Origin: Neobacillus sp. FSL H8-0543
GTDB taxonomy: Bacteria; Bacillota; Bacilli; Bacillales; Cytobacillaceae
Direction: 5' to 3'
Assembly (NCBI RefSeq): GCF_038592905.1
Contig: NZ_CP151943.1
Coordinates: 2,431,001 to 2,495,000, forward strand
DNA length: 64,000 nt
The notes under the pieces are model-generated. The model saw only the letters and a list, made by a program, of their open reading frames with translations, had not been told where the DNA came from and did no database searches. The position numbers and the translations under genes were made by a program. Shown one piece after another: positions 54,293 through 64,000 of this stretch. Within the stretch, counting starts at the first letter, position 1; each line of letters begins with the position of its first letter.

Positions 54293-55008
54293 TTATATGA
54301 CACCTCCCTGAGGAATAACTCTCAAATTGAACGACAGTCTTAATTATTATAAAGACGTTGACCCATAATTGTCAACCATCCTTCTAATATTATCCCGCCT
54401 CTTCATTTTTTCTTGCAAGTAAACTTTTTCCCCTGAAGATTTTTAGTTTGAACCTGCAATAAATTTTACTGTGGATAATTTTTCGACATTTTTTTTACTC
54501 TCACACAAGATGTTGACAGGTTTTACACAAAAACACTACTTGTGGACAAGTTTAACTAACTGATTGTGTCAGTTGTGGATAAACTTAGAAAAGGCATTGC
54601 ACCTCTTACGATTATTTGATATTATATTTGTGTTTTCACTCTGAATAACTTCGTTCCGGTTTTTACATTATCCACAGATTGTGGATAACATGTGGACAAG
54701 TTATTATAGTATACTGCAGAAACTTGTCCACAAGAGGTGGATATTGTCGAAACTCCACTTTACTTCCTATCATATGTTTTCCACAACCAGTGTTTCGTAT
54801 ATTTATAAATTAATAGGTTGTACACCTTGTACAACATAGGTTTTAACGGAACTTCTAACTATTGGCTGCTGAGGATGTTGCGGGGATACTTCGCCATTCT
54901 TTGTGAAAAAATATATTTATTATTTGGAGTAAGACAGACATCATTTTCAGGAACGTGTTCATTTATAGAGGAAGTAGTACAAAATAGATAATAAAGGAGG
55001 GACAACCA
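54293..55008. promoter_or_regulatory. oriC: oriC, part upstream of dnaA (DnaA-box clusters)
   Basis: 716 bp without genes, rich in DnaA boxes. Perfect boxes: 54470-54478, 54574-54582 and 54680-54688 on the - strand (TTATCCACA), and 54668-54676 on the + strand. One-mismatch TTGTCCACA occurs at 54541-54549 (-), 54691-54699 (-) and 54724-54732 (+). It equals the incA/incB part of Bacillus oriC and should also contain the DnaA-autoregulated dnaA promoter; I could not fix its -35/-10. Confidence 0.92.
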
Positions 55009-56352
55009 TTGGAGAATATTGCGGATTTATGGAATGCAGCGCTAGCCAACATCGAGAAAAAGATTAGCAAGCCTAGTTATGACACCTGGCTTAAGTCCAC
55101 CAAAGCTCATTCTCTTCAAGGCAATTTGCTCGTTGTTACCGCTCCAAATGAATTTGCACGTGATTGGCTGGAGGAACGTTACTCCCAGTTAATTTCAGGC
55201 ATACTCTATGACATCACTGGAGAAGAGCTATCTGTAAAGTTTATTATTCCGCAAAATCAAAAAGAAATAGAACAGGACATGCCAAATCGTCCAAAAAAGG
55301 AAAAAAAAGATGAGCATCATGAATTCTCGCCAAATATTTTGAATCCAAAATATACCTTTGATTCCTTTGTCATTGGATCTGGGAACCGTTTTGCTCATGC
55401 TGCATCTCTTGCTGTAGCTGAGGCGCCGGCGAAAGCCTACAACCCTTTATTCATTTATGGGGGTGTGGGCCTAGGAAAAACTCATTTAATGCATGCCATT
55501 GGCCATTATGTCATTGACCATAACCCTTCAGCTAAAGTGGTTTATTTATCTTCAGAGAAGTTTACAAACGAATTTATCAATTCAATTCGAGATAATAAAG
55601 CAATTGAATTTCGCAATAAATATCGTAATGTTGATGTACTGCTTATTGATGATATTCAATTCTTAGCGGGAAAAGAATCAACTCAAGAGGAATTTTTCCA
55701 TACCTTTAATACCTTGCATGAGGAAAGCAAGCAGATCATTATCTCAAGTGACCGTCCGCCACGGGAAATTCCTACCCTGGAGGATCGTCTGCGTTCACGC
55801 TTTGAATGGGGATTAATTACTGATATTACTCCACCAGATTTAGAAACCAGAATTGCCATTCTTAGAAAAAAAGCACGGGCGGAAGGATTAGATATCCCGA
55901 ACGAAGTGATGCTTTATATTGCCAACCAAATTGATTCAAATATTCGAGAACTTGAAGGGGCATTAATTCGTGTCGTTGCCTATTCATCGTTAATTAATAA
56001 AGATATTAATGCGGATTTAGCTGCTGAAGCATTAAAGGATATAATTCCTAGTTCAAAGCCAAAAGTGATTACCATCCTTGATATCCAAAGGACAGTAGGC
56101 GAACACTTTAATATAAAACTAGAGGATTTCAAAGCGAAAAAGCGAACGAAATCTGTTGCCTATCCGAGGCAAATAGCTATGTACTTATCCCGAGAATTAA
56201 CGGACTTTTCTTTGCCGAAAATTGGCGAAGAGTTTGGGGGCCGTGATCATACGACAGTCATCCATGCTCATGAAAAAATATCAAGGCTTTTAAATTCAGA
56301 TGTTCAGCTCCAAAGGCAAATGAAAGAGATAAATGAACTGTTGAAAGTTTAG
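55009..56352 (+). CDS. dnaA: Chromosomal replication initiator protein DnaA
   Basis: 447 aa. Domain I (about 1-80, [19 protein letters not shown]), a short linker, AAA+ domain III with [15 protein letters not shown] and [11 protein letters not shown], and domain IV with the DNA-binding signature [15 protein letters not shown]. It begins at TTG 55009, with AAGGAGG 8 nt upstream. First gene of the rightward origin operon. Confidence 0.98.
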   Translation: MENIADLWNAALANIEKKISKPSYDTWLKSTKAHSLQGNLLVVTAPNEFARDWLEERYSQLISGILYDITGEELSVKFIIPQNQKEIEQDMPNRPKKEKKDEHHEFSPNILNPKYTFDSFVIGSGNRFAHAASLAVAEAPAKAYNPLFIYGGVGLGKTHLMHAIGHYVIDHNPSAKVVYLSSEKFTNEFINSIRDNKAIEFRNKYRNVDVLLIDDIQFLAGKESTQEEFFHTFNTLHEESKQIIISSDRPPREIPTLEDRLRSRFEWGLITDITPPDLETRIAILRKKARAEGLDIPNEVMLYIANQIDSNIRELEGALIRVVAYSSLINKDINADLAAEALKDIIPSSKPKVITILDIQRTVGEHFNIKLEDFKAKKRTKSVAYPRQIAMYLSRELTDFSLPKIGEEFGGRDHTTVIHAHEKISRLLNSDVQLQRQMKEINELLKV

Positions 56353-56558
56353 TTTCCCTGTGCATAACTCTTGTCCGTTTATACACAGTCTGTCCACATG
56401 TGGATAGACTGTGTTTCCATTAGAAAAACTAAGTTATCCACATACTAACAGGCCCTACTAGTACTTCTACTATATTTTAAAAAAATAATATTATATGCTA
56501 GCACAATTTATTTATACCTAATTGAATTAAAAATTTGCTTTTTACGGAGGATTATTCG
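56353..56558. promoter_or_regulatory. oriC: oriC, unwinding region between dnaA and dnaN
   Basis: Boxes: 56359-56367 (TTATGCACA, - strand), 56379-56387 (TTATACACA, +), 56399-56407 (CTATCCACA, -, one mismatch) and 56434-56442 (TTATCCACA, +). Downstream of the last box 56455-56472 reads as six triplets CTA CTA GTA CTT CTA CTA, the DnaA-trio signature (3'-GAT-5' on the bottom strand). The AT-only tract from about 56473 to 56495 follows, the expected duplex-unwinding site. Confidence 0.93.
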
Positions 56559-57695
56559 ATGCGATTTATTATTCAACGAGACCGTCTCGTTCAAAGTGTT
56601 CAAGAAGTTATGAAGGCTGTGACTTCAAGAACGACGATTCCTATTTTAACGGGGATTAAAATTACAGCTACAAACGAAGGGGTAACTTTAACAGGCAGTG
56701 ATTCTGATATTTCGATTGAATCCTTTATTCCTAAAGAGGAAGCTGGGGATGAAATTGTTGAAATCAAACAAACAGGATCTATTGTCCTACAAGCTAAGTT
56801 CTTTAGTGAAATCGTTAAAAAGCTTCCTACTGATTCAGTAGAAATTGAAGTACTCAATCACTTACAAACCGTTATTCGCTCAGGAAAATCGGAATTCAAC
56901 TTAAACGGTCTTGATGCAGAGGAGTACCCTCACCTTCCGCAGATTGAAGAAAATAATAAGTTTCATATTGCAACCGACCTGTTAAAAACCATGATCCGCC
57001 AGACATTTTTTGCCGTTTCCACTTCTGAAACACGCCCCATCTTGACAGGTGTAAACTGGAAGGTTGAAAAAGGTGAGTTAACCTGTATTGCAACAGATAG
57101 CCATCGTCTTGCACTCCGGAAGGCAAAGATTGAAACAGAACTTGCCGATACGTATAATGTGGTCATTCCAGGTAAGAGTTTGAACGAGTTAAGTAAGATT
57201 ATTGATGATTCGAATGATCTAATCGATATCGTCATTACAGAAAATCAAATTTTATTTAAAGCGAAGCACTTATTATTTTTCTCTAGATTGTTAGAAGGTA
57301 ACTATCCTGATACCTCAAGATTAATTCCGTCTGAAAGTAAAACAGACATTACTGTTAATACAAAAGATTTTCTTCATGCGATTGACCGTGCCTCTCTACT
57401 AGCTCGTGAAGGCAGAAACAATGTCGTAAAGTTTTCAACGATTGAAGCTGGCGTCATTGAAATTTCTTCAAATACTCCTGAGGTTGGAAAAGTAGTTGAA
57501 GAAATTCAAAGCCAATCCATTGATGGGGAAGATTTAAAAATTTCCTTTAGTGCAAAGTACATGATGGATGCTTTAAAAGCACTAGAAGGAACCGACATTA
57601 AGATTAGCTTTACTGGTGCGATGCGGCCCTTCCTTATTCGTCCCCTTCACGATGAAACAACTTTGCAATTGATCTTGCCTGTCAGAACGTATTAA
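56559..57695 (+). CDS. dnaN: DNA polymerase III beta sliding clamp
   Basis: 378 aa, three repeated clamp domains beginning MRFIIQRDRLVQSVQEVMKA and ending QLILPVRTY. GGAGG lies 8 nt before ATG 56559; eight upstream codons of the open frame are not part of it. Target-binding groove residues near the C-terminus are standard (RPFLIRP, LILPVRT). Confidence 0.97.
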   Translation: MRFIIQRDRLVQSVQEVMKAVTSRTTIPILTGIKITATNEGVTLTGSDSDISIESFIPKEEAGDEIVEIKQTGSIVLQAKFFSEIVKKLPTDSVEIEVLNHLQTVIRSGKSEFNLNGLDAEEYPHLPQIEENNKFHIATDLLKTMIRQTFFAVSTSETRPILTGVNWKVEKGELTCIATDSHRLALRKAKIETELADTYNVVIPGKSLNELSKIIDDSNDLIDIVITENQILFKAKHLLFFSRLLEGNYPDTSRLIPSESKTDITVNTKDFLHAIDRASLLAREGRNNVVKFSTIEAGVIEISSNTPEVGKVVEEIQSQSIDGEDLKISFSAKYMMDALKALEGTDIKISFTGAMRPFLIRPLHDETTLQLILPVRTY

Positions 57696-57703
57696 GCCTA
57701 AAA

Positions 57704-57742
57704 AAAGTCACCAATGAATGGTGACTTTCTTTATTTTTTTAG
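57704..57742 (+). terminator. Terminator after dnaN
   Basis: 9-bp stem AAAGTCACC / GGTGACTTT (57704-57712 with 57720-57728) followed by a T-rich tail. Confidence 0.85.
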
Positions 57743-57814
57743 TTTTCTTTGTAACTAAGAGAGTTTTTTAGTAAAATAAAGTATTGAGTCCATTTTAGAA
57801 ATGAGTGATAAACG

Positions 57815-58030
57815 GTGCCAGAAAAAATTAAGCTAAATACTGAGTTTATTACATTAGGACAATTCCTCAAATTAGCTGAAGTCATTCAGACTGGTGGAAT
57901 GGCTAAATGGTTTTTAAGTGAAAATGATATTTTTATAAATGGCGAACAGGATCAAAGAAGAGGCAGAAAGCTTCGTGCTGGGGATAATGTTTCAATACCC
58001 GGCTTTGGTGAGTTTGTAATTACCGAGTAA
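57815..58030 (+). CDS. rlbA: S4-domain RNA-binding protein (YaaA/RlbA)
   Basis: 71 aa with an S4 domain ([20 protein letters not shown], trimmed, [17 protein letters not shown]). It starts at GTG 57815 with a poor ribosome site. Always between dnaN and recF; in B. subtilis it is linked to ribosome assembly. Confidence 0.9.
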   Translation: MPEKIKLNTEFITLGQFLKLAEVIQTGGMAKWFLSENDIFINGEQDQRRGRKLRAGDNVSIPGFGEFVITE

Positions 58031-58049
58031 CTTAAGGGATGTTGTTCTC

Positions 58050-59168
58050 ATGTATATCGAGCAATTAGCTTTAAAAAATTACCGGAACTATGACAGCGTA
58101 TCAATTGAATTTGAAAATAAAGTAAATGTGATTTTAGGTGAAAATGCCCAAGGTAAAACAAATGTGATGGAATCCATTTATGTTTTAGCTATGGCTAAAT
58201 CCCACCGAACGACAAATGATAAAGACCTCATACGTTGGGACCAAGAGTATGCTAAAATAGATGGTAGGATTCAAAAACAACATAGTTCCCTGCCTTTACA
58301 GCTAATCATTTCAAAAAAAGGTAAAAAGGCAAAATTTAATCATATAGAACAACGGAAATTGAGCCAATATGTTGGAAATATGAACGTGGTAATGTTTGCG
58401 CCAGAGGATTTAAATCTAGTAAAAGGCAGTCCACAGGTAAGAAGACGTTTTATTGATATGGAAATAGGCCAGGTTTCGCCAATATACTTACATGATATGA
58501 GCCAATATCAAAAAATACTTCAACAACGCAATCATTTTTTAAAAATGATGCAGATAAAAAAGCAAACGGACCAAACCATGCTCGAAATACTTACCGAGCA
58601 ATTTATTGACATGTCCGTTAAGATTGTTAAGAAGAGATTTGAATTCCTCAGACTGCTTCAGAAATGGGCAGAACCGATACATAATGGGATATCACGAGGG
58701 ATTGAACAATTAGAAATAACCTATAAACCATCTGTGGATGTATTAGAAGATCAAGAATTGTCGAAAATGAAATTAAGTTTCGAGGAAAAATTTAATAAAT
58801 TAAGAATAAGAGAAATCGAACGGGGAACCACCCTATTCGGCCCCCACAGAGACGATCTGCAATTTCTTGTAAATGGCAGGGATGTTCAAACGTTTGGTTC
58901 ACAAGGTCAGCAACGAACAACAGCCCTTTCTGTTAAGCTTGCCGAAATTGAACTCATTCATTCTGAAATTCGCGAATATCCCATTTTACTGCTGGATGAT
59001 GTCTTATCTGAATTAGATGATTACCGTCAGTCACATTTATTAAATACCATTCAAGGCAGAGTCCAAACCTTTGTCACCACAACAAGCGTTGATGGAATTC
59101 ATCATCAAACACTAAAAGAAGCTTCGATGTTTGAAGTCGTTTCCGGCCAAATTGAGAAAGTAAATTGA
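58050..59168 (+). CDS. recF: DNA replication and repair protein RecF
   Basis: 372 aa SMC-like ATPase. Walker [16 protein letters not shown], signature region [14 protein letters not shown], Walker [12 protein letters not shown]. Promotes RecA loading at gaps with RecO/RecR. It starts 19 bp after rlbA. Confidence 0.97.
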   Translation: MYIEQLALKNYRNYDSVSIEFENKVNVILGENAQGKTNVMESIYVLAMAKSHRTTNDKDLIRWDQEYAKIDGRIQKQHSSLPLQLIISKKGKKAKFNHIEQRKLSQYVGNMNVVMFAPEDLNLVKGSPQVRRRFIDMEIGQVSPIYLHDMSQYQKILQQRNHFLKMMQIKKQTDQTMLEILTEQFIDMSVKIVKKRFEFLRLLQKWAEPIHNGISRGIEQLEITYKPSVDVLEDQELSKMKLSFEEKFNKLRIREIERGTTLFGPHRDDLQFLVNGRDVQTFGSQGQQRTTALSVKLAEIELIHSEIREYPILLLDDVLSELDDYRQSHLLNTIQGRVQTFVTTTSVDGIHHQTLKEASMFEVVSGQIEKVN

Positions 59169-59177
59169 GGTGGGCGT

Positions 59178-59426
59178 GTGTATATTCATATCGGGGAAGA
59201 TTTAAATATCAGGGCAAAGGATATTATCGCTATCCTTGATAAAGAATGTGTGAATTCTTCAGAATTAGTAGAGGAATTCTTAAAACATCATGGGGAAAGG
59301 TTAATTAACCTTTCAAAAAACCCCTTTAAATCGGTCGTTATAACTTATGATAAAGTATTCTTATCCCCAATTTCTTCCGGAACTTTAAAGAGACGGTCAA
59401 GTCAAAAGTATATCCAAGAATGTTGA
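59178..59426 (+). CDS. remB: Extracellular matrix regulator RemB (YaaB)
   Basis: 82 aa, DUF370/RemA-like family: MYIHIGEDLNIRAKDIIAI at the start, followed by a conserved VITYDKVFLSPISSGTL block. RemA/RemB activate biofilm matrix genes in B. subtilis. GTG start at 59178, GAGGTGG just upstream, 9 bp after recF. Confidence 0.9.
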   Translation: MYIHIGEDLNIRAKDIIAILDKECVNSSELVEEFLKHHGERLINLSKNPFKSVVITYDKVFLSPISSGTLKRRSSQKYIQEC

Positions 59427-59481
59427 TATAATAGTTTTATTTTAAAAATATAGAGTATTTTTTTGATGAAAGTGCGGGTGA

Positions 59482-61413
<1,932 letters not shown>

Positions 61414-61523
61414 AAAATAGGATAAAAAGGGTAGAGGGGTGACCACTATCCTCCTTTTTTCGTTTACCTTAAACCGTGGTAATCATTGAAGGCTAAGCGT
61501 CACCCTAAATAGGAGGTCCGAAG

Positions 61524-64000
61524 ATGGCTGATACACCAAATCCTCAAGTGAAAGAGATTAATATTAGTCAGGAAATGAGAACTTCCTTTCTTGACTATGC
61601 GATGAGTGTTATTGTTTCGCGTGCCCTTCCAGATGTCAGGGATGGCTTAAAACCAGTTCATCGCCGTATTCTATATGCTTTGCATGATTTAGGAATTCAT
61701 GCGGACAAACCATATAAAAAGTCTGCACGTATCGTTGGTGATGTAATCGGTAAATATCACCCCCATGGGGATGTTGCCGTATATGAAACGATGGTACGGA
61801 TGGCACAGGATTTTAACTATCGTTATATGCTTGTTGACGGTCATGGGAATTTTGGATCAGTAGATGGTGACTCCGCAGCAGCAATGCGTTATACAGAGTC
61901 TAGAATGTCCAAAATTTCTATGGAATTATTAAGAGATATTAATAAAGATACAATTGATTTTCAGGATAACTATGATGGTGAGGAAAGAGAGCCTTCGGTT
62001 ATGCCAGCAAGATTCCCTAACCTATTAGTTAATGGTTCTATGGGTATTGCAGTTGGTATGGCTACCAATATCCCGCCACATCAACTTGGCGAGATTATTG
62101 ATGGCGTATTAGCCGTTAGTCATGACCCAGATATTACGATTCAAGAGTTAATGGAAATTATTCCTGGACCTGATTTCCCTACTGGAGGGATCATCGTTGG
62201 CCGAAGTGGTATTCGTAAAGCTTACGAAACGGGCCGAGGGTCAATAACAATACGGGGAAAGGTTGTTATTGAACAAAAGTCAAATGGTAAAGAAGTTATT
62301 ATTGTAAATGAGCTTCCTTACCAAGTAAATAAGGCTAGGTTGGTTGAAAAAATTGCTGAACTGGCCCGCGATAAAAAACTCGAAGGTATAACAGACCTAC
62401 GAGATGAATCAGATCGTAAGGGGATGCGCATAGTCATCGAGGTTCGAAAAGATGCGAATGCCAATGTCCTCTTAAATAATCTATATAAACAAACGGCTAT
62501 ACAAACAAGTTTTGGGATAAATACATTAGCACTTGTTAATGGCCAGCCCAAAGTTTTAAATCTTAAGCAATGTTTAGTCTATTATTTAGACCATCAAGTT
62601 GTGGTTATTCGCAGAAGAACAGAATTTGAGTTGCGGAAAGCGGAAGCACGGGCACATATCTTGGACGGCTTAAGGATTGCACTAGATAATCTTGATGCAG
62701 TCATTAGATTAATTCGAAGCTCACGGACAACAGATGTTGCGCGTGAGGGCTTAATGACTCAATTTAATCTTTCTGAAAAGCAAGCCCAAGCGATTCTCGA
62801 TATGCGTTTACAACGCTTAACTGGGTTAGAAAGAGAAAAAATTGAAGAAGAATATCAAAACTTAGTAGCGCTTATTGCAGAGTTAAAGGCAATCTTAGCT
62901 GATAATGAAAAAGTACTTGAAATTATCCGCGAGGAATTATTAGAGGTGAAGGAACGCTTTAATGATAAGCGCCGTACGGAAATCGTTACTGGCGGAATCG
63001 AGAATATTGAAGATGAGGACCTTATTCCTCGCGAAAACATCGTTATTACCTTAACTCATAATGGGTATATCAAACGTTTGCCGGTTTCTACTTATCGTGC
63101 ACAAAAACGAGGTGGACGAGGAATCCAAGGAATGGGAACAAACGATGATGATTTCGTTGAACATCTAATTACTCCTTCAACCCACGATACCATTCTTTTC
63201 TTTACTAACAAAGGAAAGGTTTATCGGGCAAAAGGCTACGAAGTTCCTGAGTATAGCCGGACTGCTAAAGGATTGCCAATCATCAATCTCCTTGGAGTTG
63301 AAAAGGGAGAATGGGTAAATGCGATTATTCCAGTTGATGAGTTTGTTGATGATTGGTACCTATTCTTTACAACAAAAGAAGGTATTTCAAAGCGTTCACC
63401 ATTAACGTCATTTGCACATATCAGAAATAATGGCTTAATTGCATTAAATCTCCGTGAAGAGGATGAACTCATATCCGTACGTCTAACAGATGGAACGAAG
63501 GATATCATTATTGGAACGAAGAAAGGTATGCTAATCCGTTTCCCTGAAACAGATGTAAGATCGATGGGAAGAACGGCAACAGGCGTCAAAGGGATTACGT
63601 TAGGCCATGATGATGAGGTTGTAGGTATGGAAGTACTAGAAGTAGATAATGACATACTTATTGTTACAAAGAACGGTTATGGTAAACGGACACCAGCCAC
63701 AGAATATCGTATCCAAGGTAGAGGTGGTAAAGGTATTAAAACCTGCCATATTACTGAAAAAAATGGTGATCTTGTATCGGTAAGAGCTGTTACGGGTGAA
63801 GAGGATATAATGCTTATTACCACTGGTGGTGTTCTTATCCGTACCGATGTAGGTGGTATTTCCACGATGGGCCGAAATACACGCGGTGTAAAACTCATCA
63901 ATATAAAAGAAGATGACAATGACCATGAATATGTGGCAACTGTTGCTAAAGTAGAAAAAGAAGAAATAACTGAAGAAGCCAATATTATTAATGAGTTACC
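61524..64000 (+). CDS. gyrA: DNA gyrase subunit A (3' end outside the window)
   Basis: 825 codons visible, open at the right edge, and close to full length for the family (about 820-840). The N-terminal breakage-reunion domain has the catalytic Tyr in [12 protein letters not shown]; the C-terminal beta-pinwheel contains the GyrA box [16 protein letters not shown] lies 7 nt before ATG 61524. Residue 84, in [15 protein letters not shown], is Val where B. subtilis and most others have Ser (E. coli Ser83). Confidence 0.97.
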   Translation, partial: MADTPNPQVKEINISQEMRTSFLDYAMSVIVSRALPDVRDGLKPVHRRILYALHDLGIHADKPYKKSARIVGDVIGKYHPHGDVAVYETMVRMAQDFNYRYMLVDGHGNFGSVDGDSAAAMRYTESRMSKISMELLRDINKDTIDFQDNYDGEEREPSVMPARFPNLLVNGSMGIAVGMATNIPPHQLGEIIDGVLAVSHDPDITIQELMEIIPGPDFPTGGIIVGRSGIRKAYETGRGSITIRGKVVIEQKSNGKEVIIVNELPYQVNKARLVEKIAELARDKKLEGITDLRDESDRKGMRIVIEVRKDANANVLLNNLYKQTAIQTSFGINTLALVNGQPKVLNLKQCLVYYLDHQVVVIRRRTEFELRKAEARAHILDGLRIALDNLDAVIRLIRSSRTTDVAREGLMTQFNLSEKQAQAILDMRLQRLTGLEREKIEEEYQNLVALIAELKAILADNEKVLEIIREELLEVKERFNDKRRTEIVTGGIENIEDEDLIPRENIVITLTHNGYIKRLPVSTYRAQKRGGRGIQGMGTNDDDFVEHLITPSTHDTILFFTNKGKVYRAKGYEVPEYSRTAKGLPIINLLGVEKGEWVNAIIPVDEFVDDWYLFFTTKEGISKRSPLTSFAHIRNNGLIALNLREEDELISVRLTDGTKDIIIGTKKGMLIRFPETDVRSMGRTATGVKGITLGHDDEVVGMEVLEVDNDILIVTKNGYGKRTPATEYRIQGRGGKGIKTCHITEKNGDLVSVRAVTGEEDIMLITTGGVLIRTDVGGISTMGRNTRGVKLINIKEDDNDHEYVATVAKVEKEEITEEANIINEL

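Overview
The window is the replication-origin region of a Bacillaceae chromosome, closest in gene order to Bacillus subtilis and its relatives. The genus could be Neobacillus or Bacillus sensu lato, but the sequence alone does not settle it. The origin lies at about 54.3-56.55 kb. DnaA-box clusters flank dnaA, and a DnaA-trio tract with an AT-rich stretch sits between dnaA and dnaN. To the right, dnaA-dnaN-rlbA-recF-remB-gyrB-gyrA (gyrA runs off the edge) is on the + strand. To the left, nearly everything is on the - strand, so both arms are transcribed with the replication fork.

Left arm, reading away from the origin: rpmH-rnpA-yidC-jag; mnmE-mnmG-rsmG; noc, parA-parB; a DUF554 membrane protein; yyaC (+); a MscS channel and a DUF951 protein; a molybdopterin oxidoreductase; ychF; rpsF-ssb-rpsR; yybS-gdpP-rplI-dnaB; a 52-bp tandem-repeat array and a frameshifted NERD gene (+); purA with a PurR operator; a five-gene tRNA cluster littered with duplicated tRNA 5' halves; a LysM/G5/M23 endopeptidase with a WalR box; walR-walK-walH-walI-walJ-htrC; a 52-codon CxxH/CxxC gene; and rlmH. 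Three parS-type sites (in walK, beside ssb and in parB) and two origin-distal DnaA-box clusters (beside rlmH and mnmE) belong to the chromosome segregation and initiation control system.

Immediately downstream of rlmH the conserved backbone ends. The last 18 coding bases, the stop codon and the adjoining bases of rlmH are repeated exactly (27 bp) 4.86 kb away. Between the two copies lie a LysR regulator and four mainly + strand genes, transcribed head-on to the fork: a luciferase-like flavin monooxygenase, an HSL-type esterase, a flavin reductase and an NAD(P)H:FMN reductase. This looks like a genomic island using the rlmH 3' end as attachment site, as SCC elements do in staphylococci. It carries no recombinase of its own. 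Its content suggests a complete two-component Baeyer-Villiger-like catabolic module. This is inference.

Beyond the island (1-13.4 kb) is a sugar operon on the - strand: two GH65 phosphorylases, a CUT1 ABC importer without its ATPase, a YesL-type membrane protein, a LacI regulator, beta-phosphoglucomutase and two Gfo/Idh dehydrogenases. Its promoter carries a cre-like site overlapping the predicted start and two identical AAAACGTTTT operators downstream.
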